A stretch of DNA of 64,000 bases from VGXO01 sp964614695 (GCA_964614695.1 CAZTMB010000003.1:1-64000); one strand, 5' to 3'; shown: positions 1-8,919, counted from the stretch's first letter. Notes: generated by a model from the sequence alone, not told the origin. A program made the numbers and translations.

Positions 1-135
1 GGCAAGCCGGCTTCCGAAGGCCGCGGCGAACCGTGCCGCGACGACCGGGGTCATCGTGACGCCCATCAGTCCGCGGGCGCCAGAGACCGAGAGCATCAGC
101 GGCGCGACGTCATGGTTCGGGCTGGTCGTGTTCAT
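1..135 (-). CDS. Phosphoglucosamine mutase / phosphomannomutase family protein, N-terminal fragment
   Basis: This is the first 45 codons of a gene that runs off the left edge, read on the minus strand from an ATG at 133-135. The translation contains SVSGARGLMG followed by TPVVAARFAAAFG. That is the N-terminal signature of alpha-D-phosphohexomutases (GlmM/ManB type), where the first domain opens with a [ST]xSGxRG loop and a 'TP..v..y..afg' helix. The family interconverts hexose-6-P and hexose-1-P for cell-wall or sugar-nucleotide synthesis. The catalytic serine loop and metal site lie outside the window, so GlmM and phosphomannomutase cannot be separated. The gene is divergent from queD. The frame is open with no stop to base 1. 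Confidence 0.75.
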   Translation of the reverse strand, partial: MNTTSPNHDVAPLMLSVSGARGLMGVTMTPVVAARFAAAFGSRLA

Positions 136-293
136 GGCGTGGCGAAGTCATCGGCGACGCGGAACCCGGGTCTTCGGCGATCCGGCAAATGGAGCCGAGA
201 ACGGCAGTGGTCGCCGGCTCGAAGTCGGTCGAGCCGGTTTCCGCCAAGGCGGCCTCGCCGCGAAGCGCGGCCGTTTCGGCGAATCGCGACCTC

Positions 294-299
294 TATACT
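294..299 (+). promoter_or_regulatory. -10 element (TATACT) for queD-ppk, probably leaderless
   Basis: TATACT ends 8 nt before the ATG at 308. A start site about 7 nt after the hexamer would fall on or next to the start codon. No Shine-Dalgarno sequence lies between them. The same arrangement recurs at other transcription-unit starts in the window. Confidence 0.6.
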
Positions 300-307
300 C
301 CCGCCCC

Positions 308-691
308 ATGTTTCGCCTCGAGATCGTCAGGGAGTTCGCGGCCGCCCATGCGATCTCGATCGGTGGCGCGATGGAGGAGCTGCACGGCCATCACTTCCGG
401 GTGCGGGCGATGGTCGAGGGGCCGACGCTCGACGGCGAAGGCCTGCTCTGCGACTTCCATCTCCTCGAGCGAAGCCTCGACGAGGCGATTCGCCCCTTCG
501 CCGGCCGCACCGTGAACGGCACGCCGCCCTTCGATCGCGTGCTTCCGACCGCCGAGGCGATGGCGAAGCACTTCCACGACGCCCTCGACGCGACGCTGCC
601 GGCGGGCGTGCGCATGGTCGAGGTCGCCGTCGGCGAAGCACCGGGCTGCACCGCGATCTACCGACCGAATCATCCGGAGCCTGCGCGATGA
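308..691 (+). CDS. 6-pyruvoyl-tetrahydropterin synthase family protein, PTPS-III-like
   Basis: A 127-residue T-fold enzyme of the QueD/PTPS family acting on 7,8-dihydroneopterin triphosphate. Zinc ligands are visible as FAAAH (His14) and LHGHH (His26, His28). The usual catalytic Cys four residues before HGH is Met22 here, and Glu23 sits three residues before it, giving an E-x2-HGH pattern. In this family that pattern marks the PTPS-III group, which makes 6-hydroxymethyl-dihydropterin for folate in place of FolB, rather than queuosine-type QueD. The start is the ATG at 308, directly after a leaderless-type -10; longer in-frame extensions have no family similarity. The stop overlaps the ppk start as ATGA, so the two genes are probably translationally coupled. 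Assignment to the family is firm; the folate role is inferred from the motif. Confidence 0.85.
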   Translation: MFRLEIVREFAAAHAISIGGAMEELHGHHFRVRAMVEGPTLDGEGLLCDFHLLERSLDEAIRPFAGRTVNGTPPFDRVLPTAEAMAKHFHDALDATLPAGVRMVEVAVGEAPGCTAIYRPNHPEPAR

Positions 692-2841
692 AGACGGCCC
701 ACGACCTTGCCGCACCCGAGTCGGCCCCGCCTGCCGAACCGATCGCGCCCGGCGACGGCTCGCGGTTTCTCAGCCGCGACCTGCAGTGGCTCCACTTCAA
801 CCGCCGGGTGCTGCACGAGGCGGTCGATCCGCGGACGCCGCTCCTCGAGCGGGTGCGCTTCCTCGCGATCTTCTCGAGCAACCTCGACGAGTTCTTCATG
901 AAGCGGGTCGGCGGCCTGCGCCGGCAGATCGACGCGGGCGTCGGCAGCGTCCCGTGGGAGCCGATGCCTCCGGAGGAGCTGCTCTCGAAGATCCGCACGA
1001 TGGTGCTGCACGACGTCGAGCTGCAGGCCTCGGTCTACCGCGAGATGATCCTGCCGGCGCTCGCCGAGGCGGGCATCGCGATCCTCACCTGGCAGGAGCT
1101 CACTGAAGAGGAGAAGGTGCAGACCGAGGCGTGGTACCGCCGCAACGTCTTCCCGATCCTCACGCCGCTCGCGGTCGATCCGGGCCATCGCTTCCCGTTC
1201 ATCTCGAACCTGAGCATGTCGCTCGGCGTCATGCTGCGACGCCCCGGCGAGAGCGAGCAGCTCTTTGCGCGGGTGAAGGTGCCCGAGCTTCCGACGCGGG
1301 TCTACCAGATCCCCGGCACGCGCCGCTTCATCCCGATGCGGCAGATCATCGAGCACAACCTCGACGACCTCTTCCCGGGCATGGAGATCCTGAAGGTCAT
1401 GCCCTTCCGCGTCACCCGGAACGCGGACGTCGATCGCGACAACGAGGACGCCGAGGACCTGCTCGAGCACATCCAGCAGCAGCTCCGCGAGCGGCGCTTC
1501 GCGCGGGTGGTCCGGCTCGAACTGACGCCGCGCCCCAACACCCGCATCCTGCGGTTCCTGATGGAGGAGCTCGACCTCAAGCCCGACGAGATCTTCGAGA
1601 GCACCGGCCTGCTCGACTACGGCATCCTGCACCAGATCGCGGATCTCGACCTCCCGGAGCTTCGCTACTCCAAGTGGAAGGCGATCGTGCCGCCGGGCAT
1701 GGAGGGCGACGACGCGGACATCTTCAGCCGCATCCGCGGCGGCGACATCGTCGTCCACCATCCCTACGAGAGCTTCCACTCGAGCGTCGAGCGGTTCATC
1801 GAGCAGGCCGCGGAGGATCCGCGGGTGCTCGCGATCAAGCAGGCGCTCTACCGCACCAGCGGCGACAGCCCGTTCATCCCGAACCTGATCCGCGCCGCGG
1901 AGAGCGGCAAGCAGGTCGCGGTGCTCGTCGAGCTGCGGGCCCGCTTCGACGAGGCCCGCAACATCACCTGGGCGAGGAAGCTCGAGGAGGCGGGCGTGCA
2001 CGTGGCCTACGGCGTCGTCGGCCTCAAGACCCACACCAAGACGGCGCTGGTGGTGCGGCAGGAAGGAAGCGGCATCCGCTGCTACGCCCACATCGGCACG
2101 GGCAACTACAACTCGAAGACCGCGCGGCTCTACGAGGACCTGGGTCTCTTCACCTGCAATCCCGCGATCACCGAGGACCTCGTCGGGCTCTTCAACTACA
2201 TGACCGGCCGCAGCCGTCAACGCGAGTACCAGAAGCTGCTCGTCGCGCCGGTCGCCATGAAGCGGGCCTTCATCGACCTCGTCGAGCGGGAGATCCATCT
2301 CCAGACGCCCGAGCGGCCGGGGCGGATCATCGCCAAGATGAACCAGCTCGAGGACCGCAGCGTCACCGATGCGCTCTATCGCGCGAGCCAGGCGGGCGTG
2401 CAGGTCGACCTGATCGTGCGCGGCTTCTGCTGCCTCCGGCCTGGCGTGCCGGGCCTCAGCGAGAACATCCGGGTGATCTCGGTGATCGGCCGCTTCCTCG
2501 AGCACAGCCGGATCTTCTGGTTCTCCGGAGGCCGGGCGGATCCTCTCGAAGGCGACTTCTTCATCGGAAGCGCCGACTGGATGTACCGCAACCTCAACAC
2601 CCGCGTGGAGGTTGCGACGCCCGTCGAGACGCCGCCGCTCCGCCGGCGCCTGTGGGAGATCCTGCAGATCGCGCTCCACGATCGTCGTCAGGCGTGGGAG
2701 ATGCATCCCGACGGCACGTATCGGCAGCGATCGACCGAAGGGCTCGCGGCGGACGATCCGCGCGCCTTGGGCACCCATCAGCGGCTCATGGCCGCGACCG
2801 TCGCCCACTACGAGGCGAGGCTTCAGTCCGAAGGCGAGTGA
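688..2841 (+). CDS. ppk1: Polyphosphate kinase 1
   Basis: A 717-residue PPK1, full length for the family, which reversibly polymerises the ATP gamma-phosphate into inorganic polyphosphate. The N-terminal domain begins with FLSRDLQWLHFNRRVLHEA and contains the FSSNLDEFFMKRV motif. The two phospholipase-D-like C-terminal domains carry the catalytic histidines: His449 in LKTHTKT, which is the phosphorylated residue by family comparison, and His606 in LEHSRIFWF. The YAHIGTGNYN and DWMYRNLNTRVE motifs are also present. The ATG overlaps the preceding stop (ATGA). The gene converges with the pilus cluster, leaving only 9 bp between stops. Confidence 0.97.
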   Translation: MKTAHDLAAPESAPPAEPIAPGDGSRFLSRDLQWLHFNRRVLHEAVDPRTPLLERVRFLAIFSSNLDEFFMKRVGGLRRQIDAGVGSVPWEPMPPEELLSKIRTMVLHDVELQASVYREMILPALAEAGIAILTWQELTEEEKVQTEAWYRRNVFPILTPLAVDPGHRFPFISNLSMSLGVMLRRPGESEQLFARVKVPELPTRVYQIPGTRRFIPMRQIIEHNLDDLFPGMEILKVMPFRVTRNADVDRDNEDAEDLLEHIQQQLRERRFARVVRLELTPRPNTRILRFLMEELDLKPDEIFESTGLLDYGILHQIADLDLPELRYSKWKAIVPPGMEGDDADIFSRIRGGDIVVHHPYESFHSSVERFIEQAAEDPRVLAIKQALYRTSGDSPFIPNLIRAAESGKQVAVLVELRARFDEARNITWARKLEEAGVHVAYGVVGLKTHTKTALVVRQEGSGIRCYAHIGTGNYNSKTARLYEDLGLFTCNPAITEDLVGLFNYMTGRSRQREYQKLLVAPVAMKRAFIDLVEREIHLQTPERPGRIIAKMNQLEDRSVTDALYRASQAGVQVDLIVRGFCCLRPGVPGLSENIRVISVIGRFLEHSRIFWFSGGRADPLEGDFFIGSADWMYRNLNTRVEVATPVETPPLRRRLWEILQIALHDRRQAWEMHPDGTYRQRSTEGLAADDPRALGTHQRLMAATVAHYEARLQSEGE

Positions 2842-2850
2842 GCGGCCCGA

Positions 2851-3444
2851 TCAGGATCCGAGCGAACGCGGGCTCGCGCTGCCGACGAGCCGGATCGACG
2901 GCACCGGTTCGCTCTCGATCGCGCTCGAGCGGTCGTCGTCGGGCTTGATCGAGAGGTCGATCGTCACGCGGCGCACCCGCCAGCCGTCCTCGAAGGCGAG
3001 TCGGAAGGGCGCGATCGGCGTGCCGTCGGCATGGAACTGCGGCTCGACGCCTCCGATGAGTTCGCGGGCGATCCCGGGCGTGCCGTCCGCGGCGTCGACC
3101 GCGACGAGCAGCCGCTCGCCTTCGCCGTCCCAGCGGATCACGACCCAGCGGCCGTCGGGCGTGAGCACCTCGAGGTAGTCGCTCTCGATCTCCTCTTGGA
3201 GCGGGCTCGGCGGGATCGGCCCGAAGTCGACGCCGGTGCGCACGAGCGCGAGCAGCCGATGCATCGCGAGGCGCGAGATCGTGTGGGTCGAGGCCTCCTC
3301 GGTCGTGCGGCGGTAGGCGCGGAACGATGCGTCGAGCGCGACCAGCGCCGCGGTCAGGAGCATCGCGCTCACCGCAAGCGCGACGAGGAGTTCGAGCAGG
3401 CTGAAGCCGCGGCGGCGCGGGGATGGGTTGCGTCGGATGGGCAT
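2851..3444 (-). CDS. Prepilin-like protein (PulJ/GspJ-type minor pilin)
   Basis: A 197-residue protein with a type III signal peptide. A basic leader ending RRRG is followed by FSLLELLVALAVSAML, with Glu at +5 of the mature form, as required for prepilin peptidase processing and N-methylation. The remainder is a soluble domain resembling minor pilins, ending in a Ser/Arg-rich tail. It is the last gene of the pilus cluster. The ATG at 3444 was chosen; an in-frame GTG at 3456 overlaps the upstream stop as GTGA and would add four residues, a coupling arrangement used elsewhere in the window. Membership of the prepilin family is clear; which minor pilin it is remains unassigned. Confidence 0.85.
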   Translation of the reverse strand: MPIRRNPSPRRRGFSLLELLVALAVSAMLLTAALVALDASFRAYRRTTEEASTHTISRLAMHRLLALVRTGVDFGPIPPSPLQEEIESDYLEVLTPDGRWVVIRWDGEGERLLVAVDAADGTPGIARELIGGVEPQFHADGTPIAPFRLAFEDGWRVRRVTIDLSIKPDDDRSSAIESEPVPSIRLVGSASPRSLGS

Positions 3445-3452
3445 CGGATCGC

Positions 3453-5987
3453 TCACGCCTCGGTGCGGGCCTCGCGGTAGGTCTCGCGGAGCGGCACCAC
3501 CTGGATCGGCCAGGGGATGCCGTCGGGAAGGTCGGCGTCGGGATCCCATCGCAGCAGGATCTCGCCGAATCCCTCGAAGGTGTCCGCGCTCGGAAGCACG
3601 CCCTCGCCGTCGCCGTCGGCCTGCCCGAAGTAGCCGATCGTGGTGTTGAACGCGTGCGGCTGCCCGTTGGTCTGCGTCGGCGGATCGCCGGGTTCGCCGT
3701 CCGATCCGAGCATCCAGGGCTGGCGCAGCGGTCCCTCGCTCGCGGCGGGGCGGAAGGTGAGAAGCAGCGTGCCCTCGATCTCCGCGGTGCCGCGCACGTC
3801 GAGCACGCCGGCGACGATCGTGCCGGTCATGCGGATCCGCGGCGTGAGATCGGGATCGGCGGACTGCTCGTTCGAGAAGTTGCCGACGTCGACCGACCAG
3901 CCCGGCAGCATCATCGAGCTCTTGCGCAGCTCGACGAGATCGTCGTCGCCGATCGCCGCGAGCGCCGCCGCAAGCAGCGGACCGTCCGCCTGCGCGAGGA
4001 GATCCGGATCGTCCGGGCGGTTGTAGAGGCGCGTCGCGCCGGTCACCTGGATCTTGTTTCGCCAGTGCGTGTAGGTGTCGGGGGTGTCGCCGGCGATCGA
4101 TCCGAGGAAGGTGCAGTCGTGGAAGCGAAGGTTGTTGGAGAGCGCCTTCGTTCCGGGCGGAGAGCCCGCCGGCAGCAGGGAATCGTTGAAGGGCGGCACG
4201 AGCGTCTGCGCCCACGCCGCGACCTCGTACACGTGGTCGGGCGCCTCGCCGCTTCGATTCACGGTGCCGAAGAAGTTCCAGTTCTGGTGGCTGCAGGAGG
4301 TCCCGGTCTCGATGTAGGTCACGCCGAGGAAGGTGCAGTCCTTGAAGAGCGCGTTGGTGCCGGTCGGGATGCGGAGATTCGTGAAGGTGCGGCCGACGAT
4401 CACCGGACGGCGGTACCAGTCGTAGGCGTTCGGCGAACCGAAGGGGACCTCCTCGTGCACCCAGCCTTCGTCGGTCGACTGCGGGTCCGCGACGGTCGCG
4501 GCGTCGAGCTCGGTCGGGTTCCACGCGCTCCAGTTCGCGATTCCGAGGGAAGCGAGCATTTCGGTCGAGGCCTGCTGGTCGAACCAGCCGGCGCTTTCGG
4601 AGAACATGTCGGTGGTCACGGTGCGGAGTTCTTCCTCGGCAAGGCCGAAGGTCGCGGGGGCCTTGTCGCCCGAGCGGACCGAGCCGCGGACGTGGCGCTT
4701 CCACGTTCCGCCGGACTGCGTCTCCCACTGCTCGGAGGTCACCGCGAGACGAAGGTCGCCGCGCACCTTCGCGGGGCGGTCGAGCACGTCGATGATGCCG
4801 TCGCCGAGGCCGAGACGGACGTCGTCCGCGTCGATCGCCCCGTCGCCGTTGCGGTCACCGCGGGCGAGGTCGAGCAGCCGCGCAAGCTGGTCGTCGATGC
4901 CCGCGAACTCCGCCTCCGCCAGCGCCTGCCCGGCGGCCATGGCGCGAGCCGGATCCCATACGACGCGGCCGTCGCCGTCGGCGTCGAAGCGGGCGAGGAA
5001 GAGGTCGAACTCGTCGACGTACTCGTCGCCGTCGACGTCGACGAGCGCCGGATCGATCGCGAGGCCGGACATCTCGATCGGATGATGGACGCGCAGGCGG
5101 TTGTCGCCGTCGACGTCGTACTGCTCGACCGCCTGCTCGAGGCTCGCGATCGCCGCGTCGAGGTCCGGATCGAGGTAGCGGAAGTCGCTCCGCATGACGA
5201 TCGGCTGACCGTGGGTGGTGTTGATCTCGCCGTCGACGATCCCGAAGGTCGTGCCGATCGGGCCTTCGACGAGCACGTTCTTGCCGATCATGATGCGGTT
5301 GGGCGAGAGGACCGCGTACTCGATGCGCTTGTCGAGGTCGAACTCCAACTGCAAGGTCCGGGTGACGTCGCCGTCGCGTCCTTCGCTGACGACGCGGATG
5401 CGCGACGTGCCTTCGACCGGCTCGTAGGAGAGCCGGAAGCTCGCGCGATGCGTGCCGCCCCCGATGCGGATGGGCTTGGTGTCGAGCTGCCCTGTGACGG
5501 CGTCGATCGATGGAAGCGACGCATCGCCGGGCTCGAGATCGATCGCGCCGGCGTCGGCATGGTGCGCATCGAGCACCGCCTGGGCGATGCCCGTCGGCGG
5601 CGTGACCACCTCGTAGCCCGTCGGCGGCAGCACGACGAGGTCGCCCGGAACGGTCGGGGAGTAGGTCCCTCGCCAGAGCTGGTCGGCGAAGGCCGCGTCG
5701 ATCACGCCGCGGCGGACGACGAAGCGGGACGCCTCGCTCGAGAGCCGCCGCGTCGCGAAGACGAGGCCGGTCTCCGCGGCGCTCATCGCCCGGGAGACGC
5801 GGATCGCCGAGTCCGCGGTGCGGAGATTGCCTTGCGCGACGACCGCCATCGCGGCGCCGAGCGATCCGAAGATGACCAGGAACATCATCGAGAGCACGCT
5901 CGAGACGCCGCGGCGCAAGGCGGCGTGCGATCGTCGAGCGCTTCGGCGAGCGCTGTTTCGGGCGGGATGTCGGGCGGTTCGCATCAT
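3453..5987 (-). CDS. Large PilX-like pilus-associated protein with EF-hand-type calcium loops
   Basis: An 844-residue protein with a basic N-terminus and a hydrophobic segment (about residues 28-52) of the PilX N-terminal type. A helix with AMSAAETGL follows, the typical 'A..aAEtG' hallmark of PilX/GspK minor pilins. Between about residues 285 and 390 there are several calcium-loop or dockerin-like segments: DVDGDNRLR, DVDGDEYVDEFD, DADGDGRVVWD and DRNGDGAIDADD. The C-terminal half contains an acidic beta-rich region that may be a polymeric-pilin or right-handed helix domain, which I cannot assign. It lies 10 bp downstream of the minor pilin gene and 4 bp from the next prepilin. It is probably exported and assembled at the pilus tip or base. 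It is far longer than typical PilX (about 200 residues). Confidence 0.75.
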   Translation of the reverse strand: MMRTARHPARNSARRSARRSHAALRRGVSSVLSMMFLVIFGSLGAAMAVVAQGNLRTADSAIRVSRAMSAAETGLVFATRRLSSEASRFVVRRGVIDAAFADQLWRGTYSPTVPGDLVVLPPTGYEVVTPPTGIAQAVLDAHHADAGAIDLEPGDASLPSIDAVTGQLDTKPIRIGGGTHRASFRLSYEPVEGTSRIRVVSEGRDGDVTRTLQLEFDLDKRIEYAVLSPNRIMIGKNVLVEGPIGTTFGIVDGEINTTHGQPIVMRSDFRYLDPDLDAAIASLEQAVEQYDVDGDNRLRVHHPIEMSGLAIDPALVDVDGDEYVDEFDLFLARFDADGDGRVVWDPARAMAAGQALAEAEFAGIDDQLARLLDLARGDRNGDGAIDADDVRLGLGDGIIDVLDRPAKVRGDLRLAVTSEQWETQSGGTWKRHVRGSVRSGDKAPATFGLAEEELRTVTTDMFSESAGWFDQQASTEMLASLGIANWSAWNPTELDAATVADPQSTDEGWVHEEVPFGSPNAYDWYRRPVIVGRTFTNLRIPTGTNALFKDCTFLGVTYIETGTSCSHQNWNFFGTVNRSGEAPDHVYEVAAWAQTLVPPFNDSLLPAGSPPGTKALSNNLRFHDCTFLGSIAGDTPDTYTHWRNKIQVTGATRLYNRPDDPDLLAQADGPLLAAALAAIGDDDLVELRKSSMMLPGWSVDVGNFSNEQSADPDLTPRIRMTGTIVAGVLDVRGTAEIEGTLLLTFRPAASEGPLRQPWMLGSDGEPGDPPTQTNGQPHAFNTTIGYFGQADGDGEGVLPSADTFEGFGEILLRWDPDADLPDGIPWPIQVVPLRETYREARTEA

Positions 5988-5997
5988 CGGCGGCTTC

Positions 5998-6576
5998 TCA
6001 CGGCGCGAGCCAGCTGAGTCGGGTCAGTTCGACCGGCGTGGTGGCGCCGGCGGGAAGGTGCAGGATCGTCACTTCCACCTCGACGAGATCGGTCGAGAAG
6101 CGCGGCTGCGCCTGGTCGAGATCGAAGGGATCGACGTGTCGGACCGCGATGCGCTGGATCCATCCGTCGAGTCCGGAAATCGCGAGGCGGGAGGCGTCGA
6201 TCGGGCCGTTGCCGAGCGGTCCGGAGAACTCCGCGCCGTCGAAGTCGTCGAGGTCGTCCCAGTCCTCGGAGGTGAACTCGTTGGCTTCCGGGCCCCACGG
6301 CGACTCGCCGGTCTCGGGATCGACGCCGGTCTCGGGATCGACGCGGTCCGCGGCGTCGCGCCCGGTGACGGGATCGTGGATCGGAAGGCCCGCCATGCTC
6401 TCGCGGATCTCGTTGGCGAGCCACATCGCACGGCTCGCGTGGGTGCTCCAGCGGTTCTGCTCGTGGAAGGCGACCTGCGCCGCGAGCATCGCGAGCACGC
6501 CGACGCCGATGATGACGATCGCGAGTGCGGTCTCGATCAGCGTGAAGCCGCGTCGGGCAGGCGGATGGCGGCGCAT
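5998..6576 (-). CDS. Prepilin-like protein (PilV/GspI-type minor pilin)
   Basis: A 192-residue protein with prepilin leader RRG followed by FTLIETALAIVIIGVGVLAML, with Glu+5 present. The 'GVLA...Q' helix continuation resembles PilV/GspI minor pilins. An acidic low-complexity stretch (DWDDLDDFDGAEF) lies mid-protein, and a short duplicated unit (DPETGVDPETGES) precedes it. The ATG at 6576 has no longer plausible alternative because translation upstream leaves the pilin pattern. It sits between the PilC-like and PilX-like genes with 20 and 10 bp spacing, consistent with one transcript. Confidence 0.85.
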   Translation of the reverse strand: MRRHPPARRGFTLIETALAIVIIGVGVLAMLAAQVAFHEQNRWSTHASRAMWLANEIRESMAGLPIHDPVTGRDAADRVDPETGVDPETGESPWGPEANEFTSEDWDDLDDFDGAEFSGPLGNGPIDASRLAISGLDGWIQRIAVRHVDPFDLDQAQPRFSTDLVEVEVTILHLPAGATTPVELTRLSWLAP

Positions 6577-6596
6577 CGGGTGGTTCCTCCCTCCGG

Positions 6597-7823
6597 TCAG
6601 TTGTTGACGAGGCTGCTCATCTTGAAGATCGGCAGGATGATCGCCATCGCGATGAAGCCCACGCACGATCCCATCAGCACGATCATCAGCGGCTCGATCA
6701 TGCCGGTGACGGCCTTGATCGCGTCGCGCAGCACGCGGTGGTAGTAGCTCGAGACCTCTTCGAGCACCTCGCCGAGCTTTCCCGACTCCTCGCCCGCGGC
6801 GATCATCTGCACGACCGGGCGCGGAAGCAGGCTGTCCTTGACGAGCTGCGACTGGATCGTGCGGCCCTGCTTGACGCCGCCGTAGACGCCTCGCCACATG
6901 CGGCGGTAGACCGCGTTGCCGGAGATGTCGCCGGTGATCGCGATCGTGTCGAGGACGGGCACGCCCGCGTTGAGCAGTTCGCCCATCGTGTGCAGGCTTC
7001 GGCTGATGTAGAGGGCCCGGAACATCCGGTTGACGATCGGGCAGCGCAGCTTGAAGCGGTCGAAGATCACGCGGCCCGCGGCGGTGCGCAGGGCGAGCGT
7101 CGCCGCCGTCGCGACGACCGCGACGCCGATCAGGAGCGCCCACCACCAGTCGACCATGAACGTCGAGAGCCCCATCAGGAACTTGGTCGGCGTCGGCAGC
7201 ACGTCCTCGCGGCCGGCGAAGACCGCGGCAAAGCGCGGCAGCACGAAGGTGAGGAGGAAGACCGTCACCGAGACCGCCATCGTGGCGATGAGTCCCGGAT
7301 AGATGCTCGCCCCGATCACCATGCGGCGCGTCTCGACCTCCTGCGCGAGGTAGGAGGCGACCCGATCGAGCATCTTCGAGAAGGAGCCCGACATCTCCGA
7401 CGCGCGGACCATGCTCACGTAGAGCGGGCTGAAGAGCTTCGGATGCGCGGAGATCGCTTCGGAGAACTGCTTGCCGCCCTCCACGTCCATGCGGATCTCG
7501 TGGAGGATGCGCTTGAACCTCGGATTCTCGACCTGCTCGGAGATGCCCTCGAGGGCCTGGCGGATGCCGATGCCGGCGCGGGTCATGACCGCGAGCTGCG
7601 TGGTGAAGTCGAGGATCTCCTTGAGGCCCGGCCCCGAGGAGACGTTGAGCTTCGCGAGGGCTTCGCCGATCCTCGCCGCCGAGGCGCCCGTCGGCACGAG
7701 CTGCAGGACGTGCAGGCCCTGGTCGCGGAGGATCGACGCGGCGGCCGCGGCGGTCTCCGCGGCGAGCACGCCGGTGGTCTGGGCGCCGTTGGGCTGTCGG
7801 ACCTGGTAGCGGTACTGGGGCAT
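6597..7823 (-). CDS. Type IV pilus / T2SS inner-membrane platform protein (PilC/GspF family)
   Basis: A 408-residue polytopic membrane protein that organises the pilus assembly machine and contacts the cytoplasmic ATPase. It begins with the Y.YQV...G....G.L.AE pattern of GspF/PilC. Two copies of the T2SSF domain are visible: about residues 70-195 (FTTQLAVMTRAGIGIRQAL) and about 275-400 (HTMGELLNAGVPVLDTI). Each is followed by a hydrophobic helix, and the protein ends in PLMIVLMGSCVGFIAMAIILPIF. The family length of about 400 residues matches. It is the second platform protein in the window; the one at 25983-27203 belongs to the T2SS operon. Pairing with the adjacent PilT-type ATPase is inferred from position. 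Confidence 0.93.
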   Translation of the reverse strand: MPQYRYQVRQPNGAQTTGVLAAETAAAAASILRDQGLHVLQLVPTGASAARIGEALAKLNVSSGPGLKEILDFTTQLAVMTRAGIGIRQALEGISEQVENPRFKRILHEIRMDVEGGKQFSEAISAHPKLFSPLYVSMVRASEMSGSFSKMLDRVASYLAQEVETRRMVIGASIYPGLIATMAVSVTVFLLTFVLPRFAAVFAGREDVLPTPTKFLMGLSTFMVDWWWALLIGVAVVATAATLALRTAAGRVIFDRFKLRCPIVNRMFRALYISRSLHTMGELLNAGVPVLDTIAITGDISGNAVYRRMWRGVYGGVKQGRTIQSQLVKDSLLPRPVVQMIAAGEESGKLGEVLEEVSSYYHRVLRDAIKAVTGMIEPLMIVLMGSCVGFIAMAIILPIFKMSSLVNN

Positions 7824-7860
7824 CGTTCGGATCGCGTGCTTCGGAGGCGGGCGTGAGTGC

Positions 7861-8919
7861 TCAGGCGGCGAGCTGCCGCTCGAGCTTGTCGCGGTTGGCG
7901 GCCTGCTCGAGCGCGTCCTCGCGAGCGACGAGGCCGTTGAAGTAGAGCTCCGCGATCGACGAGTCGAGGCTCGACATGCCGCGATGGCGGCTCGTCTCGA
8001 TCACGTTGGGGATCTCGAAGGTGCGGGCCTCGCGGATCAGGTTGCGCACCGCGGGCGTGCAGAGCAGCACCTCGACCGCGGGCACCATGCCCGGCCGGTC
8101 GGCGCGGCTGAAGAGGGTCTGCGAGATGACCGCCTCGAGGGTGTTGGCGAGCATGGCGCGGATCTGCGCCTGCTGCCCGGCGGGGTACATGTCGATGATG
8201 CGCTCGACGGTCTGGGCGGCGCTCGAGGTGTGCAGCGTCGAGAGCACGAGGTGACCGGTCTCCGCGGCGGAGATCGCCAGCGCCGCCGTCTCGAGATCGC
8301 GCATCTCGCCGACGAGGATGACGTCGGGGTCCTGGCGAAGAGCGTGGCGCATGCCCGAGGAGAAGGTCGGCATGTCGGCGCCGAGCTCGCGCTGCTCGAT
8401 CAGGCAGAGGTCGGAGGTGAAGACGTACTCGACCGGATCCTCGAGCGTGATGATGTGCTTGCGGTGCCGACGATTCATCGCGTCGATCATGGCCGCGAGC
8501 GTCGTCGACTTGCCCGAGCCGGTGTCTCCGGTGACGAGCACGAGGCCGCGCGGCAGATCGACGAGCCCGTCGATCACCTCAGGAAGGCCGAGCGACTCCA
8601 TCGGCGGCACCTCGGTGCGGATCGAGCGCAGCGCAAGCGCCGGGCCGCTTCGCTGGAGGTGCGCGTTGATGCGGTAGCGGCGCAGGCCCGGGACCTCGTA
8701 GGAGAAGTCCAGGTCGAGTTCGCGCTCGAAGATCTGGGCCTGCGAGGGCGTGACGATCTGGTCGATCGTGCGGCGGATGCCGTCCGCGGTGAGCGACGGG
8801 AACTCGTCCATCGGCACCATCACCGTGTGCACCCGCATCATCGGCGCATGGCCGGGGACGAGGTGGATGTCCGAGGCGTCGTGTTCGTGGGCGCGGCGAA
8901 GGATTTCGTGGAGCTGCAT
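7861..8919 (-). CDS. pilT: PilT-type twitching/retraction ATPase
   Basis: A 352-residue hexameric AAA+-like secretion ATPase. Visible features are an N-terminal PAS-like domain (HDASDIHLVPG), Walker A GDTGSGKS at residues 131-138, the Asp box ITLEDPVEY, the Walker B region DPDVILVGEMRD around 198-208, the His box STLHTSSA, and VRNLIRE at 291-297. The last is the AIRNLIRE-type retraction signature that separates PilT from PilB/GspE. The four-Cys zinc motif of PilB/GspE is absent. PilT normally depolymerises pili for twitching or uptake. No PilB extension ATPase is encoded in this cluster, so assembly must use an ATPase elsewhere. Confidence 0.93.
   Translation of the reverse strand: MQLHEILRRAHEHDASDIHLVPGHAPMMRVHTVMVPMDEFPSLTADGIRRTIDQIVTPSQAQIFERELDLDFSYEVPGLRRYRINAHLQRSGPALALRSIRTEVPPMESLGLPEVIDGLVDLPRGLVLVTGDTGSGKSTTLAAMIDAMNRRHRKHIITLEDPVEYVFTSDLCLIEQRELGADMPTFSSGMRHALRQDPDVILVGEMRDLETAALAISAAETGHLVLSTLHTSSAAQTVERIIDMYPAGQQAQIRAMLANTLEAVISQTLFSRADRPGMVPAVEVLLCTPAVRNLIREARTFEIPNVIETSRHRGMSSLDSSIAELYFNGLVAREDALEQAANRDKLERQLAA

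Noticed and set aside
56..307. N-terminal extension of the QueD-family frame to 56
   Set aside because: The extra 84 residues overlap a phosphohexomutase start on the other strand and have no PTPS similarity. The -10 at 294-299 supports ATG 308.
3423..6017. 864-residue plus-strand frame opposite the PilX-like gene
   Set aside because: Val/Arg/Asp-rich shadow of the minus-strand coding sequence.
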